In this document: positions 17,901-26,471 of the stretch, piece after piece | How positions within the stretch are numbered: the first letter of the stretch is position 1 | Layout of the letters: each line of letters starts with the position of its first letter | Assembly (NCBI GenBank): GCA_029565675.1 | Contig: JAKQNP010000014.1 | Location: 1-64,000, forward strand | Origin: a bacterium | GTDB taxonomy: Bacteria > Zhuqueibacterota > Zhuqueibacteria > Residuimicrobiales > Oceaniaggregativiventaceae | Reading direction: 5' to 3' | Length of the DNA: 64,000 nucleotides | The notes under the pieces: model-generated | What the model was told of the DNA's origin: nothing | Database searches by the model: none | What the model saw: only the letters and a program-made list of their open reading frames with translations | Made by a program: the position numbers and the translations under genes

Positions 17901-18172
17901 TCGGCAGCCACAGCCAGGACATTTTCGGCAGGAGCAAGGGCTTGCTGGAACATGCCGTGGAACTGCTTTGTCGGCCGCGGCGCTGTGCTCTTTTTCCACA
18001 CCGGCCCGGCGCTGCGGAGATCCGGCAAAGAGCGAGTCTGTTCAGGCTTTTTTTGCGTCTTTTGATGATCAGCCCCCTTGCGCGCTGCCGCGGCAAGCGG
18101 TGCGACAGAGATGATCAAGGCGAGCAACAATGCAAAACGAAAATGTCTCAACTTTGTTTCTCCTTTACCCAT
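14996..18172 (-). CDS. Secreted M4 (thermolysin-like) metalloprotease with propeller and FlgD-Ig-like tail
   Basis: 1058 residues from the ATG at 18172. A TTG at 18151 with AAAGGAG just before it is the better-supported start and removes seven residues (GKGETK is encoded by the ribosome-binding region). Order: signal peptide; FTP and PepSY propeptide region (about 90-330); M4 catalytic domain with HELTH (470-474), NESFSD (E494) and GGVHTNCGIPC supplying the catalytic His; a Gly/Thr/Ser linker near 660; a beta-propeller-like region (about 670-960) with TolB-like strands; and a C-terminal FlgD-Ig-like domain beginning NYPNPFNAGT. All zinc ligands are intact. The usual SGIPN motif is CGIPC here, possibly a disulfide. 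Likely an exported, self-processing surface protease. Confidence 0.88.
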   Translation of the reverse strand: MGKGETKLRHFRFALLLALIISVAPLAAAARKGADHQKTQKKPEQTRSLPDLRSAGPVWKKSTAPRPTKQFHGMFQQALAPAENVLAVAAERSLLVRDVQVAENGTLFFISGELGRAAQLESVPLSTLMVESVSENGPIQRDLQLAQSWLSTFSAAMKIDQPAAEFALIRHETDDLGMRHLRLQQSYQGVPVWANELYVHIDPTDQVYTVNGRYAPTPAGIDPGKEGIDSDQAVQVCRAYLAELDLLHDIPANMTKLLRFSEPISKKTIWIDEQDRPHLVWQVELYANVRDWFTLMVDIETGQVLKKYSNTMSEGSVNASGIDLSGSSRSFRAYEEDGTHYMLSDLNELSGGAANLPDDPTGGLFVIDLQNNDPTEMAQYYFVTSTSPSSWGDRAAVSAMHNLSTVYNYYKNTHNRRAIDGRASTIMTVINVTEGGLAMDNAYWNGSAIFWGNGSDYFSSLAEALDICAHELTHGITEYTANLIYQDQPGALNESFSDFFGAMVDRDDWIMGEDIMLPGMGSGLRDLSNPHNRNMLDQLPMTMDEYVYTSSDYGGVHTNCGIPCYAAYLIADRIGKDKTEKIYYRALSSYLTRQSQFIDARKAIEQCAIDLYGSGSELEAVKSAFDAVKITTSSGGGGGTTPSGAGDNEVLPTTGGTQWIAFVRDDLRVGLYDLNSQKEYVLNVRVKSKDYNWTQFSTTADGNYLYFIDENGVFTRANMQTGTTETFDDIYVNSPGDLWNAAISRDGLFVAFTSSYENDNNIYLLISGQLYYLTLDLPSTQEGISSSTIQYPDVLNWSPNAKYPKLAFDAYNQVTLPSGAVRDWWSMGEIDFTGDELQIYSLLPAQPVGISVGNVQYSSTDPDRIAYSMIDDESEYWDVHIVNFAEVDQDLFLQFPGRDVERPSFSPDDQLIVVDRFSDKKLLILDLASLNFSLLNLTTGARYPEWFVTGGNYDLAVEPEAASQPAEFALHANYPNPFNAGTIITYSLPEQSRIKVAVYDMQGRLVQVLVDGVESAGSHQVNWNASATDGRPLSSGVYFCRLETENGFRAGQKMILVK

Positions 18173-18308
18173 AAAGTGTTGATGTCGAATAGCAGATCCT
18201 CTCCCCTTTGGAGGCGGTGCGTATGAACCGTTGCCACGCGTGTTGCGGAATTGTCTTCATTTTGACAAGCCGGCAGCGATTTGGCGGTGCCTGCCGGTAA
18301 AAATCACA

Positions 18309-18998
18309 TCAGAATCGACGGCGGTCCTGCTCGAAGAGAACACGACCGTCATGAGCATCGATAAAATAATCCCATTTGTTCATCCCGCCTTTCAGAGTGA
18401 CATACCAGGCCAAGCTGAGGTTTTTGTCCACAGGATAATAGACCAATTCAACACTGTCAACGGCTTGCATCTTGTGGCTGCTCCCCTTTTCCAGAGCAAG
18501 GTCAGTGGCTTGCTGAGCCGACAGGATGGAATCGCTGCTGGCGGCCTGGTTTGATGGTTCAGCGCCTGCCTCGCTGTCGTCTTTGACTATCGATGGATGA
18601 TACGATCCGTTGACCATATAGAGCCGAGCTTTGTCGTCAACATGCACGATCAATTCGTCGCCGTAGATCGGCACACCTCGATGCAGCCGTGCATAGCGAT
18701 AGTGGACGAATCCCAGTTCATCTTCATCGCTGCGCAGCAGGCGCAGTTCGCTGTCCGGAGCCAGCAGTTTAAATAATTCGGCATTTTCTGTAAAGAACAA
18801 CAGCAGCGGTTCAGGTCGATTTTCTTTTTTGACATTCGACAGATCAGCAAGCTGACCTCTGAGCAAGGTCGGTGTGGTGAGGTTGTCGTCCAGGGCAATT
18901 TCCAGATCCTGCCGTCCGGCAAGGCGCAGCGATGCCGGATCGATGCTCTGCGAACAATTCAGGCCGAGCAAGGCAGTCAACCACAACAGACTTTTCAT
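18309..18998 (-). CDS. Stand-alone M4-propeptide-like lipoprotein (FTP/PepSY)
   Basis: 229 residues from the ATG at 18998, with AAGGGGAG upstream; longer starts to 19205 would give an implausible N-terminus. A lipoprotein signal (LLGLNCSQ, Cys18) is followed by the FTP pattern (LRLLRSDEDELGFVHYRYARLHRGVPIYGDELIVHVD) and a PepSY-like end (AWYVTLKGGMNKWDYFIDAHDGRVLF). This matches the propeptide of the neighbouring protease, but the protein stops exactly where the catalytic domain would begin. Propeptides of this family inhibit and fold their enzyme, so a membrane-tethered inhibitor or chaperone for the neighbour is plausible; a truncated protease gene is the alternative. Confidence 0.78.
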   Translation of the reverse strand: MKSLLWLTALLGLNCSQSIDPASLRLAGRQDLEIALDDNLTTPTLLRGQLADLSNVKKENRPEPLLLFFTENAELFKLLAPDSELRLLRSDEDELGFVHYRYARLHRGVPIYGDELIVHVDDKARLYMVNGSYHPSIVKDDSEAGAEPSNQAASSDSILSAQQATDLALEKGSSHKMQAVDSVELVYYPVDKNLSLAWYVTLKGGMNKWDYFIDAHDGRVLFEQDRRRF

Positions 18999-19055
18999 GC
19001 GAATTGCACTCCCCTTTGTAAGATTTGCTATTTGATTTGCAGAGACAACCCGGTC

Positions 19056-19079
19056 GTGTCCCGTCGTCAGACGGGACAC
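19056..19079. repeat. REP-like palindrome R3, copy A
   Basis: GTGTCCCGTC (19056-19065), loop GTCA, GACGGGACAC (19070-19079): a perfect 10-bp stem. Same design as 56292-56325 with a compensatory pair change. Confidence 0.75.
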
Positions 19080-19186
19080 CGCTGATAACAACCCAAAGTT
19101 AGAAGTAAAATTGGAAAAGAAAAAGGAAAAAACAAGACATGAAAATCGGCCTTCCGACTTGCGCTTCCTGCCAACTTTACGATTAT

Positions 19187-19229
19187 TTAACATGGTCTTC
19201 ATCACCCGTTAACATTGCTGCTTTATATT
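19187..19229 (+). promoter_or_regulatory. PhoB-like box and promoter P1
   Basis: Three 7-bp elements at 11-bp period: TTAACAT (19187), TTCATCA (19198), TTAACAT (19209), followed by TATATT at 19224-19229. The 11-bp periodicity is that of PhoB half-sites replacing a -35 box. The same arrangement recurs 101 bp downstream. Confidence 0.65.
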
Positions 19230-19257
19230 TTGCTGTAACAAGCCCAACATAAGAAAA

Positions 19258-19265
19258 AAGGAGGT
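19258..19265 (+). other. Strong Shine-Dalgarno-like sequence without an obvious gene
   Basis: AAAAGGAGGTGAG is a near-perfect match to the 16S anti-SD but is followed only by a possible GTG mini-ORF of about ten codons that ends inside the second Pho box. It lies in the transcript of P1 only. Confidence 0.3.
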
Positions 19266-19287
19266 GAGAAAAATACTTTACCCAAAC

Positions 19288-19330
19288 TTAACATGAGCTT
19301 CATCAACAGTTAACATTCGTCAACTATATT
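19288..19330 (+). promoter_or_regulatory. PhoB-like box and promoter P2
   Basis: TTAACAT (19288), TTCATCA (19299), TTAACAT (19310), then TATATT at 19325-19330: same elements and same 15-bp offset from last repeat to -10 as in P1. The start codon of the porin gene is 53 bp further on. Confidence 0.7.
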
Positions 19331-19382
19331 GAGCCGTGCCGATTGTAAAATGGCCGACAAAACCTTTTTTGCTGGAGGAAAA

Positions 19383-20531
19383 ATGAAAACCACATCAATG
19401 CTGCTTATTCTGATCGTTTTTGCCTTGTCAATGACGGTCAGCCATGCCCAGACGAAATCGAAAATCGATGGCGTCGTGTTTGCCGACTATTATTACAACC
19501 TCGACAACAACAATCCGAAAGAGATCGATCGCAATGCTTTCCAATTGCGCCGCGTCTATTTTACCTATGAGAACAACATTACCGACGCCATCAAGCTGCG
19601 TTTCCGGCTCGAGTCAGAGCACGGCAGCTATGGCAGCACCAGCAAAATCAACCCGTTCGTCAAACATGCCTTTATCGAATGGGGCAATCTCCTTCCCAAA
19701 CACAAGCTCTATATCGGCATTGCGGAGACCAATGCTTTCAAAAACAGCGAAGATTTTTGGGGCTATCGGTCTATCGAAAAAACGATCATGGATCTGAACA
19801 AAATCAGTTCTTCTGCTGACATGGGTTTGGGATTGAAAGGCGACCTCAATCCCTTGCTCCACCATTGGTTGACCGTGATGAACGGTACCGGCTATGGGGC
19901 GTCAGAAGGCGATCGCTTCAAGAAAATCGGCTATGCCCTGTGGCTCACCCCTGCCAAAGGTTTGATGATCGAAGGCTATGTCGATTACGAAAAACAGGAT
20001 CCAGCTGAGCTGCAAACCGCTGCGGTCATGAGCGCCGGCAAAGATTATCTCGGTTCCACAGGTTATATGACGTGGAAGGCCTTTATTGGTTATGATCAGC
20101 CGCGTTTCACAGTCGGCGCCGAAGTTTTTCAGCGCACCAATCGAGAGTCTGGCATCGAAAATGGCCAGATCGCTGAAGGCAATTTGGTCGGTTATGACAA
20201 GGCAGACGTGGTCAAAGGAGGCTATTCGTTCTTTGGTTCGTTGATCACTCCCATTCCGAGAGTGAAAGCATATGCCCGCTATGACGTCTATGATCCCAAT
20301 CAGAGCGAAACGGTTTACACCAAATTTGCCAACGGCACTCTGAGTGGCAACGGTGCAGATGACGAAAACTCCCTGATCATCCTTGGACTGGACTACATTC
20401 CCGAGGCCGGCATTCACATCATGCCCAACGTATTGATCAAACAATACACCAAGGCGGACAGCAAAACCGACCTCACCGGCCGTCTGACTCTTTATGCCAA
20501 ATTCAACTCCGGCAAACTGGTCGGCGAATAA
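19383..20531 (+). CDS. Outer-membrane porin, probably phosphate-selective
   Basis: 382 residues from the ATG at 19383, preceded by GGAGGA; an upstream in-frame start would add residues before the signal peptide. Signal peptide (about 1-22, cut after SHAQ), then alternating hydrophobic/aromatic beta-strands typical of a 16-strand barrel, with DGVVFADYYYNLD and RLRFRLESEHG-like strands near the start and a final strand ending YAKFNSG. First gene after the tandem Pho promoters and directly before pstS, so an OprO/OprP-like phosphate porin is the natural inference. Confidence 0.8.
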   Translation: MKTTSMLLILIVFALSMTVSHAQTKSKIDGVVFADYYYNLDNNNPKEIDRNAFQLRRVYFTYENNITDAIKLRFRLESEHGSYGSTSKINPFVKHAFIEWGNLLPKHKLYIGIAETNAFKNSEDFWGYRSIEKTIMDLNKISSSADMGLGLKGDLNPLLHHWLTVMNGTGYGASEGDRFKKIGYALWLTPAKGLMIEGYVDYEKQDPAELQTAAVMSAGKDYLGSTGYMTWKAFIGYDQPRFTVGAEVFQRTNRESGIENGQIAEGNLVGYDKADVVKGGYSFFGSLITPIPRVKAYARYDVYDPNQSETVYTKFANGTLSGNGADDENSLIILGLDYIPEAGIHIMPNVLIKQYTKADSKTDLTGRLTLYAKFNSGKLVGE

Positions 20532-20644
20532 CCGTCAGCCATGATTGCATAAATGAACAAAAAAACAACCAAGCACCCGTGAATAAACATTTCCATTGCA
20601 AGGCGAATCATTCGCAAACAATCGAATATAAAGGAGAACCCATC

Positions 20645-21529
20645 ATGAACAAACGACTGTTCGTCATCCTCTTGGCAGTATTGGGAGTGACCACATCTGC
20701 AGTTTCGCAGAATTTCATTCAGATCAAAGGCTCTGACACTTCGGTCAATCTGGTGCAGCGTCTGGCCGAAGTCTATATGGAAAAAGATCCGAAAACAGCG
20801 ATCGCGGTGACCGGCGGCGGGTCGGGTGTCGGCATCGCCGCCCTGATCGCCAACAAGGTCCAAATCGCCGATGCCTCGCGGCCGATGAAAGAAAAAGAAT
20901 ACGCGGCAGCCAAGGAAAATGGCGTGCTGGCTGTCGAAATCGCAATTGGCATTGATGCCCTTTCGGTGATTGTCAATCACGACAATCCGATTCAATCGCT
21001 GAGCATGGCACAGGTCGGCGCAATCTTTCGCGGCGAGATCAGCAACTGGAAAGATCTGGGCGGACCCAATCTGCCGATATCGCTTTATGGGCGGCAGCCC
21101 AGTTCCGGAACCTATGTCTTCTTTCAAGAGCACGTGCTCGGCAACAAGGACTATTCGGCAAAAATGAAACAGATGAACGGTAACGCCCAGATCATCGAAG
21201 CGGTCAGCGCCGACAAAGCGGCTATCAGCTATTGCGGTGTGGGATATGTTTTTGCGGAGAACGGCGAGGTCCATTCCGGCATTAAAGTTCTGGACATCGA
21301 CAACGGCAACAAAAATCCGGTCAGTCCGTTGCTCAAAGAGAATATCACCAATGGCAAATATCCCATTGCCCGCGCTCTGTATCAGTACACCAACGGCAAA
21401 CCCAAGGCCAATGTAAAGAGTTTCGTCGGTTTTATTTTGAGCCCGGACGGACAGAAAATAGTCGAAGAAATGGGTTTCTACCCTGTATCCGGAGTCTATC
21501 TGGATAACAACAAAAAAGCGGGATTCTAA
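20645..21529 (+). CDS. pstS: Phosphate ABC transporter, periplasmic binding protein
   Basis: 294 residues from the ATG at 20645, with AAAGGAG at 20630-20636. Signal peptide without a lipobox (cut near SAVSQ). Phosphate-binding loops of the PstS family are seen: IKGSDTSV, GGGSGVG, ASRPMK and YGRQPSSGTYVFF. It captures phosphate in the periplasm and delivers it to PstC/PstA. Followed by pstC, pstA, pstB and phoU in the classical order. Confidence 0.95.
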   Translation: MNKRLFVILLAVLGVTTSAVSQNFIQIKGSDTSVNLVQRLAEVYMEKDPKTAIAVTGGGSGVGIAALIANKVQIADASRPMKEKEYAAAKENGVLAVEIAIGIDALSVIVNHDNPIQSLSMAQVGAIFRGEISNWKDLGGPNLPISLYGRQPSSGTYVFFQEHVLGNKDYSAKMKQMNGNAQIIEAVSADKAAISYCGVGYVFAENGEVHSGIKVLDIDNGNKNPVSPLLKENITNGKYPIARALYQYTNGKPKANVKSFVGFILSPDGQKIVEEMGFYPVSGVYLDNNKKAGF

Positions 21530-21641
21530 GGACAACGCCAAAACCTGCAAAGATCATGGCGGGAAATCCCATTGATTGCGAAATGGCAAAAAGCGCTGGT
21601 CGACTGCCGGCGCTTTTTGCCCATTGCATGGAATAAAACAT

Positions 21642-22544
21642 ATGAGCAAAATCAACAGCCGCACCCTGGGAAGCCGGCTGAAAGAACAAGCCATCGAAAA
21701 ATTCTTTCTTCTCAACGGTTTGCTCGCCGTGCTGGTGTTGCTTGGCATTTTCATCCTCTTGCTGCTGCAAGCCTGGCCGGCAGTCAAAGAGCTGGGAGTG
21801 AAAGCGTTTGCCGAGAGCCGATGGGATCCGACTTCGCCAGTGCAAGAGCGCTACGGCATTGGTGCGCTGTTGGTGGGCACACTGATGGTTTCGATCGGCG
21901 CGATGGCCATCGCGGTGCCGATCGGCATCGCCACCGCGGCTTGGCTTGCAGATGTGGCAGGAAACCGTTTGCGGGAAATCATCAAGCCCGTTATTGAAAT
22001 TCTGGCGGCGATCCCGTCAGTGGTTGTTGGCTTTCTTGGCTTGGTCGTCCTCAATCCTCTTCTGGCCCGTTTGTTCCACACTTCGAGCGGATTGAATGCC
22101 GTCAATGGCTCGATTTTGCTGGCGATCATGGCTTTGCCGACGATCATCAGCATTTCCGAGGATGCCATCATCTCTGTGCCGCAGGAACTCAAGAGCGCCT
22201 CGCTGGCGCTGGGCGCCAACAAATGGCAAACGCTGATCCGGGTGACCATCCCTTCCGCTCTTTCCGGAATCGTGGCGGCGATCATGCTCGGTCTGGGGCG
22301 CGCCATTGGCGAAACCATGACCGTGCTGATGGTTTGCGGCAATGCCGCAGCCATGCCGCACAGCTACCTCGATCCGGTGCGGACCATGACCGCCACCATC
22401 GCGATTGAACTGGGAGAAACGGTGCAAGGCGGCACCCACTATTACTCGCTGTTTGTGATCGCTTTTGTCCTTTTTATACTGACCTTTCTGGTGAATCTGG
22501 TCAGCGATCTGGTTTTGCAGCGTTTTCAAGAGGTGAGGCGATGA
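21642..22544 (+). CDS. pstC: Phosphate ABC transporter permease PstC
   Basis: 300 residues with six membrane helices and the EAA-type coupling motif (ELKSASLALGANKWQTLIRV). The start at 21642 gives the expected length; an in-frame TTG at 21576 is less likely. Forms the channel with PstA. Its stop overlaps the pstA start as ATGA. Confidence 0.94.
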   Translation: MSKINSRTLGSRLKEQAIEKFFLLNGLLAVLVLLGIFILLLLQAWPAVKELGVKAFAESRWDPTSPVQERYGIGALLVGTLMVSIGAMAIAVPIGIATAAWLADVAGNRLREIIKPVIEILAAIPSVVVGFLGLVVLNPLLARLFHTSSGLNAVNGSILLAIMALPTIISISEDAIISVPQELKSASLALGANKWQTLIRVTIPSALSGIVAAIMLGLGRAIGETMTVLMVCGNAAAMPHSYLDPVRTMTATIAIELGETVQGGTHYYSLFVIAFVLFILTFLVNLVSDLVLQRFQEVRR

Positions 22545-23413
22545 AAATAGAGGTGCGCAAAATAGAGCAAGAACTGGGATTTTTGTTGCTCCGGATCGCG
22601 GTCGTGGCAGTGTTGTTTATTGTCTTCTATATCATCTGGGACATTTTATCCAAAGGGTCTGGTGTCGTCAGCTGGGAGTTTCTCACCGCCAAACCGCGCA
22701 AGGGCATGACTGAAGGCGGTATCTGGCCGGCTATCGTCGGTACTTTTTGGGTCAGCCTGGTCACCGTTGTCTTTTCTGTACCGGTCGGAGTTTTCACAGC
22801 GATCTATCTCAACGAGTATGCGATTCAGGGACGACTGGTCCGGGTAATTCGTCTGGCGATCCGCAACCTTTCAGGCGTGCCGTCGATTGTGCATGGTCTA
22901 TTTGGATTTGCTTTATTTGTCCTGATGTTGAATTTGGGCCTTTCGATCCTGTCAGCCGGTTTGACTCTGGGGTTGCTGACTTTGCCCTGGACAATCACCG
23001 CCAGCGAAGAGGCGCTTAAAACCGTGCCCCTGTCGTATCGCGAGGGATCGCTGGCGCTCGGCGCGACCAAATGGCAGACAATCCGGACCAATGTTCTGCC
23101 CTATGCCCTGCCGGGCATGCTGACCGGCACGATACTGGGTCTGGCGCGGGCCGCGGGTGAGACGGCGCCCATTCTTTTCACCGGCGTGGCCTTTTTCTGG
23201 CCGCATCTCGAGTCGTTTCCCAAGGTGCTGGACAGCCAATTCATGGCTCTTCCCTATCATCTTTTCATCATGGCTACCCAACACCACGAGATTGTCAAAG
23301 TGCGGCCGCTGGCCTATGGCACTGCTCTGGTGCTGGTCTTGCTGGTGTTGTTGATGAATTTATCGGCTACCTGGATACGATACCGTTTCCGCAAAAAATA
23401 CAAACGTGTTTGA
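22541..23413 (+). CDS. pstA: Phosphate ABC transporter permease PstA
   Basis: 290 residues, six membrane helices, coupling motif YREGSLALGATKWQTIRT near residue 165. Starts on the ATGA overlap with pstC, implying translational coupling. Partner of PstC in the inner membrane. Confidence 0.94.
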   Translation: MKIEVRKIEQELGFLLLRIAVVAVLFIVFYIIWDILSKGSGVVSWEFLTAKPRKGMTEGGIWPAIVGTFWVSLVTVVFSVPVGVFTAIYLNEYAIQGRLVRVIRLAIRNLSGVPSIVHGLFGFALFVLMLNLGLSILSAGLTLGLLTLPWTITASEEALKTVPLSYREGSLALGATKWQTIRTNVLPYALPGMLTGTILGLARAAGETAPILFTGVAFFWPHLESFPKVLDSQFMALPYHLFIMATQHHEIVKVRPLAYGTALVLVLLVLLMNLSATWIRYRFRKKYKRV

Positions 23414-23440
23414 TCCACGGCAACACAAAAGGAAATCCTC

Positions 23441-24199
23441 ATGGCAAAAATCGCAATAGAAGCCAAAAAATTTTCTTTCTATTACGGCTCCTTCAAGGCA
23501 TTGAGCGACATCAACCTCAAAATAGACAAAAACCAGGTCACCGCCTTGATCGGGCCGTCCGGGTGCGGCAAATCGACTTTTCTGCGCTCGCTTAATCGCA
23601 CGAATGAAATCCTGCCCAACACGCATATTGAAGGTCGGATCATGCTGGATGGTGAGGATATTTATGATCGCGCTGTCGATGTCGTCGATTTGCGGCGCCG
23701 GGTAGGCATGGTTTTTCAAAAATCGAATCCCTTTCCCAAGTCGATTTTCGACAATGTCGCCTATGGTTTGCGGATCAACGGCGCGGGTAACAAGGCGATG
23801 ATCGAAGCACGAGTCGAGCAAAGCCTTAAAGACGCGGCTCTTTGGGATGAGGTGAGCGACCGCTTAAAAGATTCTGCCCTTGACCTTTCCGGTGGCCAGC
23901 AGCAACGCCTGTGTATCGCGCGGGCGCTGGCGGTGCAGCCCGAAGTGATCTTGATGGATGAGCCGGCTTCGGCCCTCGATCCCATCGCCACCCAAAAAAT
24001 CGAGGAATTGATTTTTACCCTCAAGGAGCGCTATACCATCGTCATCGTCACCCACAATATGCAGCAAGCAGCCCGGATCAGCGATGTCACCGCATTCTTT
24101 TATCTCGGACAATTGATCGAGGTCGATAAAACCAACAAAATCTTCACGGCCCCGAATAAAAAACAGACTGAAGAATATATAACCGGTCGTTTTGGATGA
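23441..24199 (+). CDS. pstB: Phosphate ABC transporter ATPase
   Basis: 252 residues. Walker [11 protein letters not shown]-loop region [14 protein letters not shown] (the PNPFP-like segment diagnostic of PstB), signature LSGGQQQR, Walker [13 protein letters not shown] and the H-loop VTHNM. Energises phosphate uptake through PstCA. Confidence 0.96.
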   Translation: MAKIAIEAKKFSFYYGSFKALSDINLKIDKNQVTALIGPSGCGKSTFLRSLNRTNEILPNTHIEGRIMLDGEDIYDRAVDVVDLRRRVGMVFQKSNPFPKSIFDNVAYGLRINGAGNKAMIEARVEQSLKDAALWDEVSDRLKDSALDLSGGQQQRLCIARALAVQPEVILMDEPASALDPIATQKIEELIFTLKERYTIVIVTHNMQQAARISDVTAFFYLGQLIEVDKTNKIFTAPNKKQTEEYITGRFG

Positions 24200-24235
24200 T
24201 CTGGAATCGCTTTTATCCTCTAAAAAGGAAGATGT

Positions 24236-24892
24236 ATGCAGAACCATTTTAACCAAGAATTGGCCAATCTGAAAAAAAATATCCAACAGATGGCTGAACT
24301 GGTCGATGTGCAGCTCGAATTCGCCATGCAGGCGATGCAGACCGGCAATCTGGAATTGTGCAAATTCGTCCGCAACCGTGACCGCGAAATCGACGCCTAC
24401 GACAACCTGATCCAGGCGCAGTGCGAAAACATCATCGCTCTCTTTCAGCCGGTAGCCGGCGATCTGCGGTTTATCATGACTTCCTTGATGATCAACAGCC
24501 AACTCGAACGGTGCGGCGATATTGCTGTCAATATCGTCAAACGGGTGCAGAAGACGCTGCAAAAGCGCGACCTTTTAACTGACTCCGGCATTCAGAAACT
24601 CGGCAGTCTGGCCCGCAGCATGGCGCGCGATGCCATTGAGGCGTTCATGAACAACAATCTCGAGTTGGCCGGCAAGGTTATTGCGCGCGATGATGAGGTG
24701 GACCAGCAGTGCCGCAATACTTTTCACTGGCTGATCGACAAGATGCAATCCGATGCCCAGTTGGTCGAACCAGGCGCCCACCTGATCGTGCTGTCGCGCC
24801 AACTGGAACGGCTGGCCGATCACGCCACCAATATCGCTGAAGATGTCATCTTTTTAATCGAAGCGCGCATTGTCGCCCATCAAAAAAAATAA
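24236..24892 (+). CDS. phoU: Phosphate signalling protein PhoU
   Basis: 218 residues, all-helical, with two PhoU repeats; the metal-binding style motifs (E/D)xxx(D) appear in RDREIDAYDN and ARDDEVDQQCRN, and ERCGDIAVNI / ERLADHATNIAED mark the two three-helix bundles. PhoU couples Pst activity to the sensor kinase, which is encoded next. Confidence 0.95.
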   Translation: MQNHFNQELANLKKNIQQMAELVDVQLEFAMQAMQTGNLELCKFVRNRDREIDAYDNLIQAQCENIIALFQPVAGDLRFIMTSLMINSQLERCGDIAVNIVKRVQKTLQKRDLLTDSGIQKLGSLARSMARDAIEAFMNNNLELAGKVIARDDEVDQQCRNTFHWLIDKMQSDAQLVEPGAHLIVLSRQLERLADHATNIAEDVIFLIEARIVAHQKK

Positions 24893-24935
24893 ATCGGCAT
24901 AAATAGCGTTAGCCGTTCGATGGAGGAAAAGTCGA

Positions 24936-26402
24936 ATGTTCCACCCCTCGTTACGCGTAAAACTGACTCTGGTCCATCTCTTGCTGATCGCCGCCTTGAG
25001 CCTGGCGGTCGGGATTTTTACTCTGGCAAGCATGCAACGTTTTTTCAAACAACGGCTTGCCCAAAATATGGAAACAGAGCTGCAACAAGTCCATTACCTG
25101 CTGCAGCATACAGCGCTCGGCAGCATCGCTGAGCCGATGCATTATCAGGAATTGAGCCGGTATGCGAACACCAGCCATTTTCGTCTGACCTTGATCGACT
25201 CCAGCGGCGTCGTGCGCTTCGATTCGAAAATCAGCGTCGACTCGCTTGCCTTGGTCGATAATCACCGCAACCGCCTCGAAGTGCGCATGGCGCTCAACGA
25301 AGGATTCGGCACGGACCAGCGTTTGAGCTCGACCTTGAACGAGCCGTTCTATTACGGTGCATTGCGCATCAAACACAACTACCTGCCGCAAACGAAAGGC
25401 GAAATGGTTCGTTTCATTCGCATCGCTTTGCCGCTCGCGGAAATCCAACGGCAGTTCCAAGACCTGCGCCGCCAGATTGTCATCGCCGGATTGGCGGCAT
25501 GGTTGTTGATCGGTTGTTTCAGCTTCTGGCTTGCCGGTCGGCTCTCCTACCCGATCCAAAAACTGGCTGCGGTTGCAGAAAAAGTCAGACGCGGCGACCT
25601 GGAAGTCAATTTTCAACACCGCAGCCGCGATGAGCTGGGAGAACTCGCCGACCACCTCAATCAGATGCTCAACAAATTACGCCGGGACATGGTGCAGCTT
25701 CGCAAGCTCGAACAGGTGCGCAGTCAATTCCTAGGCAATGTTTCCCACGAATTGCGCACGCCGGTTTTTACTCTGCTCGGTTATCTGGAAACCTTGCTCC
25801 ACAGCCATTTTGAAAATGCAGAACAGCAACAAGAATTCATTGGCAAAGCCTATCAACAATCGTCGCGATTGAACGATCTTCTCTCCGACCTGATCGACAT
25901 TTCCAGAATCGAATCGGGCGAGATGAAGATGGCCATTCGATCTTTTGATTTGCATGCTTTTCTGGCCAACCAGTGTGATGAACTGCAGAAAAAAGCGGAA
26001 CAGCAACACATCGCTCTATCTTTCGCGAACGTTGAGGCCAAAAACCAGGTTTGGGTCAAAGGAGATCCGGAGCACCTCAGCCAGGTTATCACCAATCTGG
26101 CGGAAAATGCCATCAAGTACAATGTTGAAAACGGCACAGTGGAGATCGGGTATCGCGAGGCCGGAGAAGGCGTGGAGGTCTATGTGCAGGACACCGGACG
26201 CGGTATACCGGAAAACCACCTGCCGCGCATTTTTGAACGTTTTTACCGGGTGGACAAAGAGCGCTCGCGCGCGGTCGGCGGCACGGGCCTGGGGTTGGCG
26301 ATTGTCAAACACATCATCGAAGCGCACGGTGGACAGGTACAGGTGCAGAGCCAGGTGGGCAAAGGCTCGCGATTTTATTTTCATCTGAGCAGAGCAAAGT
26401 AA
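24936..26402 (+). CDS. PhoR-like sensor histidine kinase
   Basis: 488 residues: membrane helix (about 10-30), periplasmic domain (about 30-180), second helix (about 182-205), HAMP, HisKA with VSHELRTP (His271), and HATPase with NLAENAIKYN, DTGRGIPENHLPRIFERFYR and GGTGLGLAIVK. Placed at the end of the pst-phoU operon, so PhoR function is the obvious inference. No PhoB response regulator is encoded within the window, which is unusual because phoB and phoR are normally adjacent. Confidence 0.9.
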   Translation: MFHPSLRVKLTLVHLLLIAALSLAVGIFTLASMQRFFKQRLAQNMETELQQVHYLLQHTALGSIAEPMHYQELSRYANTSHFRLTLIDSSGVVRFDSKISVDSLALVDNHRNRLEVRMALNEGFGTDQRLSSTLNEPFYYGALRIKHNYLPQTKGEMVRFIRIALPLAEIQRQFQDLRRQIVIAGLAAWLLIGCFSFWLAGRLSYPIQKLAAVAEKVRRGDLEVNFQHRSRDELGELADHLNQMLNKLRRDMVQLRKLEQVRSQFLGNVSHELRTPVFTLLGYLETLLHSHFENAEQQQEFIGKAYQQSSRLNDLLSDLIDISRIESGEMKMAIRSFDLHAFLANQCDELQKKAEQQHIALSFANVEAKNQVWVKGDPEHLSQVITNLAENAIKYNVENGTVEIGYREAGEGVEVYVQDTGRGIPENHLPRIFERFYRVDKERSRAVGGTGLGLAIVKHIIEAHGGQVQVQSQVGKGSRFYFHLSRAK

Positions 26403-26471
26403 GGAATACAGCAGGGTTTGGCAAAAAGAGTTAAAAGGTAAAAAGTCAAAAGTTGAAGGTTTAAAGCTTAA

